29,143 nucleotides of DNA from Eimeria necatrix (Eukaryota > Apicomplexa > Conoidasida > Eucoccidiorida > Eimeriidae): contig NW_013654324.1 of NCBI RefSeq assembly GCF_000499385.1, forward strand, positions 1 to 29,143, read 5' to 3'. The notes under the pieces were generated by a model. That model had not been told where the DNA came from, did not search any database, and saw only the letters and a list, made by a program, of their open reading frames with translations. Below, piece by piece: positions 1 through 8,705 of this stretch. The position numbers and the translations under genes were made by a program. Position 1 is the stretch's first letter. The number at the start of each line of letters is the position of its first letter.

Positions 1-984
1 AAACCCTGGAGCGAGGCTAAATGTGTAAGCGCTGAATGGTCCCGACGCGCGCATTGCTCCTCCGGCCACTTCCACCGCCAGATTTTCCATCATCAATGCG
101 CGAAGGAATATCGTCAGAAACAAAAAAACATCTTCCTAACGAACAATGCTGACCTTTCTGTGTCTCGCTACGTGCTGCATGTGCTCTTTAGTAGCTCTTG
201 GTTCTGCGTTGTTCTCAGTACCAGCGGCACTGCACGCCTGGAAGACACTGAGTAAAGCTACGATACTACATGCCCTTATCAAGCCGAGATAAGTTGTATT
301 CCGAGTCTAAAGCTTTGAAAACACTCCCATGCCGCTGCGAAGTGCCCGGATGGACATTCATGGCATTTTATCTCATGCGTTCCCGAATTCCTCAAAATTC
401 CACTATTGCTGTCCAATAAAACGGCACACAGGCACAATGCTTATTAGGGTGCGCGTGCAACCCTGAACCATGATCCAGCGGCTGGTGGGCAGCACAAGCT
501 TTTCATGGGATGCTCATATATCGAGCAGGCATTGAGCGACGGAACCCTGACTGTGAGAGTCCTACCCGAGTTTCAAACTGCCCAAACAAGTAATCATAGA
601 GTCACTTTGCTCATTTAACAATGTCGGCGCAGCAGGACTAACAGACTGAAACGCTAGCTGGAGTCTTCGGGGTCTGCAAGCGGTGAGCTTGGACTAATCA
701 TGAAGCAAGGTGAGTTGGACAAGCACCAGCAACAACGGAAAGCGAAAACAATTTAGCGCAACTGGCGAAAACAATGAAGCACAGGTGAGCATTGGATTGT
801 TAACTTGAAGGATTTTGACAGAAGACTCTCGTTCAATGAGTTGCTTTGCAGCTCAAGTGGCAGGATCCCTTTGAGACCCCAGATCCTTATGCAACGGGAC
901 AGAAAAGCCATTGTCACTCGAGTTTGTCGATTCAAATCAGTATAGTCTCAAAGGAGTAGCGCTGCGCTGTAGAATCCCAATGCC
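1..984. repeat. Duplicated segment, copy 1: flank downstream of the 695-aa gene
   Basis: This stretch lies downstream of the minus-strand gene at 985-3072 and is repeated at 5033-6028. By eye the first 480 bases differ at about 12 positions between copies, so identity is about 97-98%. Divergence rises near 750-860, where a short block differs. No gene is recognised. A small minus-strand frame at 753-935 is kept in both copies, but the DNA around it is just as conserved, so that is not coding evidence. The homology already exists at base 1, so the left edge of the duplication is outside the window. Confidence 0.85.
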
Positions 985-3072
985 TTATTGGTGACCAAAC
1001 TCCAAGCGTCCACGCCGCTGCCTGCTCTCTGATTCGTCCAAGTCATCCGTACTAGGGTCATGCATGCCTTGAAATTGAGCGCCCACCCAGCCACGGCCTG
1101 CAGTCGCTTGTTGTTCGACAGATGTGGCTGACATTAGTGAAAAGGGTGACCAGGGAAAAGTACCCTGTTCCCCGAAGAGGCTGTACTCGCGTGTTTGAGG
1201 GACTGCAGCTGGAGACTGGAGCCTGGCAGATGACTCAACTTGATTCCGTTGTAGCAGCTGTGTAGTGGGCGCCAAAAAACGTTCAGTATCGCCTCCAGCG
1301 GGTGCGGGTCGCCCGACGGGGCCCACAGAAAATCCCCCATGAGCAAACTGAGGAGCGACAGGATCAACGGAACGCGCTGGGAAAGAAGGCTCCCGAGGAT
1401 GATGGTGTTCTGGGCCTTGAAACGGTTGGTGTACTGCGTGCAGCCAAGGCACCCAAGAGCTTGGTGAGTTCCCAAGAGTCCTTGACAAGACCCAATCTGG
1501 TTGATGGTCTAGAGGTTGGCTTTCAAGTTGCGGTAGAGGCTGCGCATCTGGTTCGGCGCCTTGGTGAGACGGCTGGCCAGGTGACCACTGTGGAACTGCA
1601 GGAGGAGGGAATGCCGTGCCTCCGTGCATGTATTCGCTGGATGAAAAGGCTGCTGAGTTGAAAGCTCGTCCGGGCTCTTCGGCAAATCCTTTGTGCAGCG
1701 TTTGTTGAGCCAACATTCCATGCGGTGCTTCGGGATTAACATTTGTCGGTTCACTGTCTCCCGCGAACACGCTGCTAACACTGTGGTCCCGTAGCTTTTC
1801 CGGGCGTAGCGGTGTCGGCGGCTGAAATTTCAGGAGCCCACCGGCGCTATGTACGGCTTCTTTTATTTTATTTTTCATTTCCACTAATTTCAAAATTGGA
1901 CTATTGCTCAGGGCTGCATGCTGGCTATCCAAAAGCGCATGTATGCCGGTTTGCTCCTGGGTCCTCATGATATACGCGCAAACTTCAGCATCTCTAGCTA
2001 GGTGTTCCGAATGTACACGGTAAAGTGCCTTCATAACATCGAGCTGCTGCTGAAATACAGCTTCTGGTAGCGCTGGCTGCTGTCCGTAGCTCCGTCGGTG
2101 CAGTCTGTCCAGAACTCCCAAACAGTACTTTAATACCACGCCAGCAGTGCCCATTGCGTTTGCCATTTTAATTCTGTACGTGACAGGACCAAAATCTTCT
2201 TCAAGAGGCCGATTCTGCTTAAGTTTTTCAACTAAACCAATCAGTTGGCGAATTGATGCGCGCTGTGTTTCATTAGTTGGGTCCACGCCGCTTATCTCAA
2301 GACATTTAAGACCCAAACTAATGAGAGAGTCCCCCACGCTTTGCCTTGCAGGCTCTATGTCCTCCCTCACTAAAGAAATGGCTCCCAAATCCAGTGCAAT
2401 CAGTCGCATCAATTGATATGTCAGTTGCAGTCGCTGTGCGGACGTTAGCATTGGCAGCAATGATTGGCACAACCTTGCAGCTCTCACCATTCGCGCGAAC
2501 ATATCCACTAGGCTACGCTGTACCGGCTCAGGTAGCTTTCGGCAGGACCATTCCCTCACATGGTACCGTGCAAGTTCCTGTGACCAATAACCCAACCTGG
2601 TCCCAGTTGCCCCCTCTCCAGTAGACGCCACAACATCAACTTCTCCAGGCCCTGATGCTTCAGCCTCGTGCCCTCCATGAGCCTCATGTTGCGACAGAGA
2701 TAAACCTTCCTCTGACAGCTGCTGCCCCCTTCCCTGCCTAGACCTATCGTCGCCGTCGTCTGCAGCACTGTCCCAATCACATGATCTATCATGACGGTCT
2801 GCAAGGGAACGAATTTGTGGAGCCGAAAGCTTTCTAGCTTCTATGAAATGAAAACAAACAAGTAGAAGGTACGCTGCTGCGAGGAAGGTGATTGCTACGC
2901 CGAGATGACGAGTCCAAGGGGATGAAAACAGTTTCTTTTTGGACGGGCTCTGGATTTGAAATTTGTCGTCAAACGAGCTGTGTTCTGTTTTTCGCTGTAG
3001 AAAGGAAATCGATCCCACCGTCTGATCTGTGGTGCGTGAGGAAGACAGATCATTCCTATACTGTGAGTTCAT
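985..3072 (-). CDS. Family-unknown single-pass (type II-like) membrane protein, 695 aa, paralogue 1
   Basis: This is a single open frame with no obvious intron, and I do not recognise the family. The N-terminal ~55 residues are polar and basic (KKK near 45-47). One hydrophobic segment follows at about 56-77 (core LAAAYLLLVCF), with no upstream signal peptide, which suggests a type II signal anchor and a ~615-residue lumenal or surface part. The central region at about 175-260 is rich in Leu, Arg and Met, looks helical, and is well matched in the paralogue (DMFARMVRA, ALDLGAISLVR). Residues ~430-660 are Pro/Gln/Ser-rich and probably disordered. The last 17 residues (DESESRQRRGRLEFGHQ) are identical in the second copy and include a dibasic RQRR site. 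Unlike the protease gene to the right, it has no long homopolymer runs. It could be a surface or secretory-organelle protein of a lineage-specific Eimeria family; that is inference. Confidence 0.85.
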   Translation of the reverse strand: MNSQYRNDLSSSRTTDQTVGSISFLQRKTEHSSFDDKFQIQSPSKKKLFSSPWTRHLGVAITFLAAAYLLLVCFHFIEARKLSAPQIRSLADRHDRSCDWDSAADDGDDRSRQGRGQQLSEEGLSLSQHEAHGGHEAEASGPGEVDVVASTGEGATGTRLGYWSQELARYHVREWSCRKLPEPVQRSLVDMFARMVRAARLCQSLLPMLTSAQRLQLTYQLMRLIALDLGAISLVREDIEPARQSVGDSLISLGLKCLEISGVDPTNETQRASIRQLIGLVEKLKQNRPLEEDFGPVTYRIKMANAMGTAGVVLKYCLGVLDRLHRRSYGQQPALPEAVFQQQLDVMKALYRVHSEHLARDAEVCAYIMRTQEQTGIHALLDSQHAALSNSPILKLVEMKNKIKEAVHSAGGLLKFQPPTPLRPEKLRDHSVSSVFAGDSEPTNVNPEAPHGMLAQQTLHKGFAEEPGRAFNSAAFSSSEYMHGGTAFPPPAVPQWSPGQPSHQGAEPDAQPLPQLESQPLDHQPDWVLSRTLGNSPSSWVPWLHAVHQPFQGPEHHHPREPSFPARSVDPVAPQFAHGGFSVGPVGRPAPAGGDTERFLAPTTQLLQRNQVESSARLQSPAAVPQTREYSLFGEQGTFPWSPFSLMSATSVEQQATAGRGWVGAQFQGMHDPSTDDLDESESRQRRGRLEFGHQ

Positions 3073-5032
3073 CAGTCCTGGAAACAGCTCTCACGCGTCT
3101 AGACTTTATGTGCCCACTAATTTGGCCTTTATTTGCCTGATGTCGACAGGTTGCGAACGTAGTACAGGCTAGAACTGCTTGCGGCTGTTGCTGGAAGGTG
3201 CTATGCCCTTGCTCACTTCCTCGGTTGCTTGTGAAAAATTCGCAACACTGAAAACAGGAGACTTCCAGTTGTCTCGCTCTACAAAGGCATCATCCAGTTT
3301 GTTATAAAGTGAAACTTTAGCCACAACGGCAATGAAGTACGTTCTGGTACGTGCACTGTTCAATGCGGGCAGCAATGCTATCCACGGGTCTTCGACCGGG
3401 ATACGCACGATGTCACGATGGTGTAGTCGCTCGAAGTCCGCCCAACTATTTTGTATGGAGTTCAAGAATTAAGATGAAGCTTTACTTTTTTAGCCATGAG
3501 AATATTTTTCTCTTCAGGAAAAAATGGAATAAGTCCGCGGAGCTCTGCTGGCTCCTCTGGCCCACAAGCATAGCTGTATTGCAGTCGCCGTTGCACTCAA
3601 CGCGCTAACTGTACGTTCAAATCCAAATTTTTAAAGTTATTTGACTTTTTAGTTGGGGACATAATTTGAAGGTATTGAATCCACATTGAATTTCTCGACT
3701 AATTTCGGTACCGCCGCTGACTTCAATCAAGTGCCCCAACGAAGAGCACATGTCACATGCTCTTGACGAAATACAGTGAACAGCCTTGCAAACCAAAACT
3801 AAGCTAGTGAAGGCTCTGAGCTTCTGACGCAAAGTCTCCCTTGCACATTAAGAGCCGCAAGGCATTTACCCACGCGAAGTGTTACGAAGCGTTAACGACC
3901 TCGTATCCTGATCGATGCGCCAACACTATTTCAACTATCAAAATTTTCACTCTGAAAGAAAACCAGCACTGCTCTCAAGTTGACTTCCGCACACATTTGA
4001 TGGGTTTTATCAATATATATGGAGGATTCCTTGAAAAAATTTCATTTCAACACGTGGTTGCTCCTCCAGAGCGCACGCCTATCCGTCAAGGCACTCTGGG
4101 CTAATGGTGCACCCTGGTTCAGTAACCTGATCCACTGTGTTCGTCCGCTCGCTTACCTTAGTGGTCCATCTTCTGATTTAGGGGTGCTGGAAGACAAATA
4201 ACCGTAGTTTTCTTCGAGAGTCAGAGTCCCGCTTTAAAGTACCGTGCACACGCCCGCACGCACATGATTGCACCATGTGGGAACTGTGCCACTGAGAGTG
4301 AAGTGCTTCTTTCATCAGGTAAACGCTGTTGGTGTCGGCTTTCCACGTAGCTGAAATATTCATCGTTGGACTCTGGGCATGCAAGTGTCGCCTATCCCTC
4401 GTGCCCACAAACGAAAACTTCTGCGGGGCAGTACTCCCCTTCACAAATAGCGCATCGCAAGGCGTAAATAGCTCTAGGGTAGCATTGCAGACAGAGATAC
4501 AGCACGTCGATGGATGGAGGCTGACACAGCACTCAACAAGTCAGCGTGGAGGGCAACAAACTCTATTGAGGTTGGAACGGCCGCAAGCTTTTCGCCATCT
4601 GCAGCCAGCCACCCAAAACTAGATAGTATTTCGCGGACTTTCATCCAGTTACAGTATTCCGAGGGATGCTTAAACGCGTTTTAGAGGCGCTGGACACCAA
4701 GCTGACGCAGCAAGGCACTAAAGGCAAGCACGCTCAACAGATAAAGTTACAAACATGCACATAACGCCTGACTGGAAGGGGCCATCTCTGTGAGTTAAAA
4801 TCGGCTGTGGAACGCGCAGGCGCGACGTAGATCATGGTGAGGCAGTTGTTCCCTGTCGTGGGGGTTTGCTGGGGCGGTGTATCAGGTCGGACCCGTTAAA
4901 CTTAGTCCTGGGATGGATCGCTCGCAACTACTGTCCCACAAGTTCGGACGCGTTAAACTTAACCTCGTGATGGACTGCACGTAACTACTGTACCGCGGGT
5001 CTTCAACTGACACGCTATCATCATTAGCATCA
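3073..5032. other. Unique spacer between the two duplicated segments
   Basis: About 2 kb lies upstream of the 695-aa gene and before the second duplicated segment starts. By eye it has no counterpart upstream of the second gene. It should contain the promoter of the 695-aa gene, but I see no recognisable promoter element. Short open frames on both strands show no convincing protein character. Its only clear structure is the 57-bp tandem repeat near its right end. Confidence 0.6.
4887..5000. repeat. 57-bp tandem repeat, two copies
   Basis: Copies at 4887-4943 and 4944-5000 share TCGGAC, CGTTAAACTTA, TGATGGA/GGATGGA and CAACTACTGT-like blocks, with scattered substitutions. The array ends about 30 bp before the junction at 5033 where the second duplicated segment begins. 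Confidence 0.8.
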
Positions 5033-6028
5033 AAACCCTGGAGCGAGGCTAAATGTGTAAGCGCTGAATGGTCCCGACGCGCGCATTGCTCCTCCGGCCA
5101 CTTCCACCGCCAGATTTTCCATCATCAATGCGCGAAGGAATATCGTCAGAAACAAAAAAACATCTTCCTAACGAACAATGCTGACCTTTCTGTGTCTCGC
5201 TACGTGCTGCATGTGCTCTTTAGTCGCTCTTGGTTCTGCGTTGTTCTCAGTACCAGCGGCACCGCACGCCTGGATGAGACCGAGTAAAGCTACGATACTA
5301 CATGCCCTTATCAAGCCGAGATAAGTTGTATTCCGAGTCTAAAGCTTTGAAAACACTTCCATGCCGCTGCGAAGTGCCCGGATGGACATTTATGGCATTT
5401 TATCTCATGCGTTCCCGAATTCCTCAAAATTCCACTATTGCTGTCCAATAAAACAGCACACAGGCACGATGCTTACTTGGGTGCGCGTGCAACCCTGAAC
5501 CATGATTCAGCGGCTGGCGGGCAGCACAGGCTTTTCATGGGATGCTCATATATCGAGCAGGCATTGAGCGATGGAACCCTGACTGTGAGAGTCCTACTCG
5601 AGTTTCAGATTGCCCAAACAAGTAATCTTAGAGCCACTTTGCTCATAAACAATGTCGGCGCAACAGAACCAACAGGGAGAAACGCTAGCTGAAGTCTTCG
5701 GGGTCTGCAAGCGGCGAGCTTGCATTAACCACTACGCAACTTGAGTACACAAGCAGCAGGCCAATGTGCAACAACGGAAAACAAAAACAATTCAGCGCCA
5801 CTGGCGAAAACAATGAAGCACAGGAGAGTACTGGATCATCAAAGTGAAGGATTTTGATATATATAAGATCCTTGTTCAGTGAGTTGCCTTGCAGCTCAAG
5901 TGGCAGGATCCCTTTGAGACCCCAGATCCTTATGCAACGGGACAGAAAAGCCATTGTCACTCGAGTTTGTCAATTCAAATCAGTATAGTTTCAAAAGGAG
6001 TAGCGCTGCGCTGTAGAATCCCAATGCC
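5033..6028. repeat. Duplicated segment, copy 2: flank downstream of the 701-aa gene
   Basis: This is the counterpart of 1-984, offset by 5032 bases at its left edge. Homology starts at AAACCCTGGAGCGAGG. The copies stay nearly identical for several hundred bases, with a more diverged patch around 5840-5880. It runs straight into the second paralogous gene. No independent gene is recognised. Confidence 0.85.
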
Positions 6029-8134
6029 TTATTGGTGACCAAACTCCAAGCGTCCACGCCGCTGCCTGCTCTCTGATTCGTCCAAGCCCTCCGTATTAGG
6101 GTGGCGCATGTCTTGCAATTGAGCGTCCACCCAGCCACGGCCTGCAGTCGCTTGTTGTTCGACAGAGGCGGCTGGCACTAGTGAAAAGGGTGACCAGGGA
6201 GGAACACCTCCCTGACCGAAGAGGCTGTAATCGCTTGTGTGAGGGCCTGCAGCTAGCAACTGAAGCCTGGCAGATGACTCAACTTGAGTCCGTTGTAGCA
6301 GCTGTGCAGTGGGCGCCAAAAAACGTTCACTATAGCGTCCAGTGGGCGCGGGCCGCTTGATCGGGCCCACAGAAAACCCCGCTTCAGCATACTGAGGAGC
6401 GAAAGGGAGGAAGGAACTGCCTGTGGAAGATGACTCCCAAGCAATTTGGCGTTCTGGGCTTTGAAACTGTTGGTCTGCTGCGCGCAACCAAGGTGTTGGG
6501 GAGCTAGGCAATCGCTGCAGGAATTGCGACGAGGCCGAATCTGGCCGCTCTTCTCCAGGACTGCTGCTGAGTTGCAGTGGGACCTGCTCAACTGGTTCGG
6601 CCCCTTGGTGACGCGGCTGGGCTGGTGGCCAGAAAGGATCTGTATCAGAAGGCAAAGACGCGTCTCCGTACACGTATGTGCTGGCTGATGCACCTGTTGA
6701 GTAAAAAGATTTCTGCAACATTTCGCCAAAGCTCTCGTGCAGCCCTAGTTGGTCCCACTCCTCAAGCTGCGTTTCAGGATGAGTCATTGTAGGTTGGTTG
6801 CTTCCCACGAACATGCTGCTGGCACTTTCATGCTGCAGTGCGCTTTTCTCTTGAAGTGGTAGAAGGCCGCCAGCGCTCTTGATTGTGTCCTTTATTTGGA
6901 TTTTTAACTTGTTCAATTTTGGAATCACAACATTCGAGAGGTCTTCCAGGTAGTTATCAAGGAGCGCACGTTCACCAGTTTGCTCCTGGCACCATAGGAT
7001 ATACTCGCGAAGCAAGTAGTCCTTGCTGATATGGTCGGCATGCACGTTGTAAAGCGCCTCTAGAACAGAAAGCTGCTGCTCAAGCACTTCCTCTGTCAGC
7101 TTTGGCGTATCTGCGTAATTCGACTGTAGCAGTCCATCGAGAACGCCCAAACAATTCTTTAGCACCAAGCCAGCAGTACCCATCATGCTCACCATTTTTT
7201 TACGGTATTTCAAAGCGCTAAATTCGTGACGAATACGCCGAGGCTGTCTAAGTTTATCAACTAGCGCCATCAGTTGAAGAATCGACCTGCGCATATCATC
7301 ATGCTTTGCGTCGTTGCCGCTGCCTCCAAGACACTCAAAACCTAGAGTGATGAGAGCGTCACCCAAGCTTGTTCTTGAAGACTCTATGTCCAGCCTAACT
7401 AACGAAATGGCTCCCAAGTCCAGCGCTAAGATCCGCATGACCACATGTGCCAGACGCAGACGTTGTGTGGACTTTAAGATTGGAAGCAGCGAGCGGCATA
7501 GCTTTGAGGCCCTCACCATTCGCGAGAACATGTCTTTTAGACGTTCTTTCACTGGCCAAGGTAGGTGACGATTTTCCCAGTACTCCAAGCCATATTGCTC
7601 GCGCTCCTCTATCCAGTACGCCGATTGGGTTCCAGATGCCTTCTTAATTGTTGTTGACTCAACATTTGCCCCATCTTGTCCTGATCTGGTGGACTGATCG
7701 AGTGTATAAAACTTATGATGCGGTTGAGCGATTCCTTCCTCTGACAAGTGCTGCCCAAAATGTGCAGCACTCGCTCTTATCGCCCTGTTATCGCTTTTGT
7801 CACTATCCCCTGCAGCATTGCCCCAGTCACAGAGTTTATGACGGCGATCCCCAAGAAACCGGATCTGTGGAACCGAACGCTTCGCAGATTCTGCAGAGCG
7901 AAAACAAGTCAGCAGAAAGTATGCCGCTGCCAGCGACGTGAATGTTACGCCGAGAAGACGACTCCAAGGGGGTGAAAACAGTTTTCTGTTGGGAAGGCGC
8001 TGGAAAAAAAGTTCCCCATCGGGAGTGCTCCGGTCTGTTCGCTGTTCCGAATACAAAGTCGTCCGCGTCTTCTGATCAGTGGTGCCAGAGGACGGCGGAT
8101 CACTCGTGAAGTCTGATTGTGGCTGCGGATGCAT
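6029..8134 (-). CDS. Family-unknown single-pass (type II-like) membrane protein, 701 aa, paralogue 2
   Basis: This is a paralogue of the 985-3072 product with the same layout. A polar N-terminus comes first, then one hydrophobic segment at about 60-79 (LGVTFTSLAAAYFLLTCF), followed by a conserved block (SVPQIRFLGDRR...CDW). The helical middle shares DMFSRMVRA and ALDLGAISLVR with its sister. A Pro/Gln/Ser-rich region and the same 17-residue C-terminus (DESESRQRRGRLEFGHQ) follow. By eye, the last ~300 coding bases are about 89% identical between copies and the 5' two thirds clearly less, with many amino-acid changes. I infer a tandemly duplicated, diverging membrane-protein family. No enzymatic motif is visible. 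The second copy encodes six more residues, consistent with small in-frame indels. Confidence 0.85.
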   Translation of the reverse strand: MHPQPQSDFTSDPPSSGTTDQKTRTTLYSEQRTDRSTPDGELFFQRLPNRKLFSPPWSRLLGVTFTSLAAAYFLLTCFRSAESAKRSVPQIRFLGDRRHKLCDWGNAAGDSDKSDNRAIRASAAHFGQHLSEEGIAQPHHKFYTLDQSTRSGQDGANVESTTIKKASGTQSAYWIEEREQYGLEYWENRHLPWPVKERLKDMFSRMVRASKLCRSLLPILKSTQRLRLAHVVMRILALDLGAISLVRLDIESSRTSLGDALITLGFECLGGSGNDAKHDDMRRSILQLMALVDKLRQPRRIRHEFSALKYRKKMVSMMGTAGLVLKNCLGVLDGLLQSNYADTPKLTEEVLEQQLSVLEALYNVHADHISKDYLLREYILWCQEQTGERALLDNYLEDLSNVVIPKLNKLKIQIKDTIKSAGGLLPLQEKSALQHESASSMFVGSNQPTMTHPETQLEEWDQLGLHESFGEMLQKSFYSTGASASTYVYGDASLPSDTDPFWPPAQPRHQGAEPVEQVPLQLSSSPGEERPDSASSQFLQRLPSSPTPWLRAADQQFQSPERQIAWESSSTGSSFLPFAPQYAEAGFSVGPIKRPAPTGRYSERFLAPTAQLLQRTQVESSARLQLLAAGPHTSDYSLFGQGGVPPWSPFSLVPAASVEQQATAGRGWVDAQLQDMRHPNTEGLDESESRQRRGRLEFGHQ

Positions 8135-8705
8135 CAGACCTAAGAGTGTCTTCGGTGTGTGGTGACCAGAACCTTAATTACTTTCAGCTTTTTAACTGCC
8201 TGCGGTCCGCTAGTCTTGCTTGCACTGCAGGCTGGCACTGCTTGTAGCCATGCTATTGAGCAGGACTGTCAGAGGTTGCGGTCCGCACTTCTGTTCTTCG
8301 TGGTCTGTTCACACCCGACGCTGGAGCTATTGATTTTTCCTAAAATATAGTGCTCCCATGGGTTTGAAAACAATATGATGTTGTTATATGACGGATGTAC
8401 AAACGATATAAAAGTTCTTGGCGACTCTTTGGCAGTGTATGAACTAGAGGCAGCGATACCTTGAATCAGTGTCCTATTTCATCACTCATGCAGGATAAAG
8501 CCATGAAAGTGCTTGCAACTTCTGCGTGACTTTAATTCTGAAAGATATTGGCCTTCTTGTGGACACAATTAAATGTATAATTTACGTATCCAGTGGGACT
8601 TGAGGAGTGCACCGGGAGACTATATATTGCCTGAACTTTACTACGCGTAGCTGCATTGGGCTCAATGCAGCAACGAGTAACTCCTTTAAAAAGTTGTTCA
8701 TTAGT
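8135..8705. other. Upstream region of the 701-aa gene; hydrophobic open frame without ATG
   Basis: This presumably holds the promoter of the 701-aa gene, though no motif is recognised. A plus-strand frame at 8159-8350 opens at GTG, not ATG. It reads like a signal-peptide region (TFSFLTACGPLVLLALQAG) followed by polar residues with Cys. Without a Met codon it is at best a lost 5' exon or a chance hydrophobic frame. It lies in the same orientation as the decayed coding remnant just downstream. Confidence 0.35.

Noticed and set aside
753..935. Small minus-strand frame also present at 5685-5960
   Set aside because: It is retained because the surrounding DNA is a recent duplication. Flanking non-coding bases are equally conserved.
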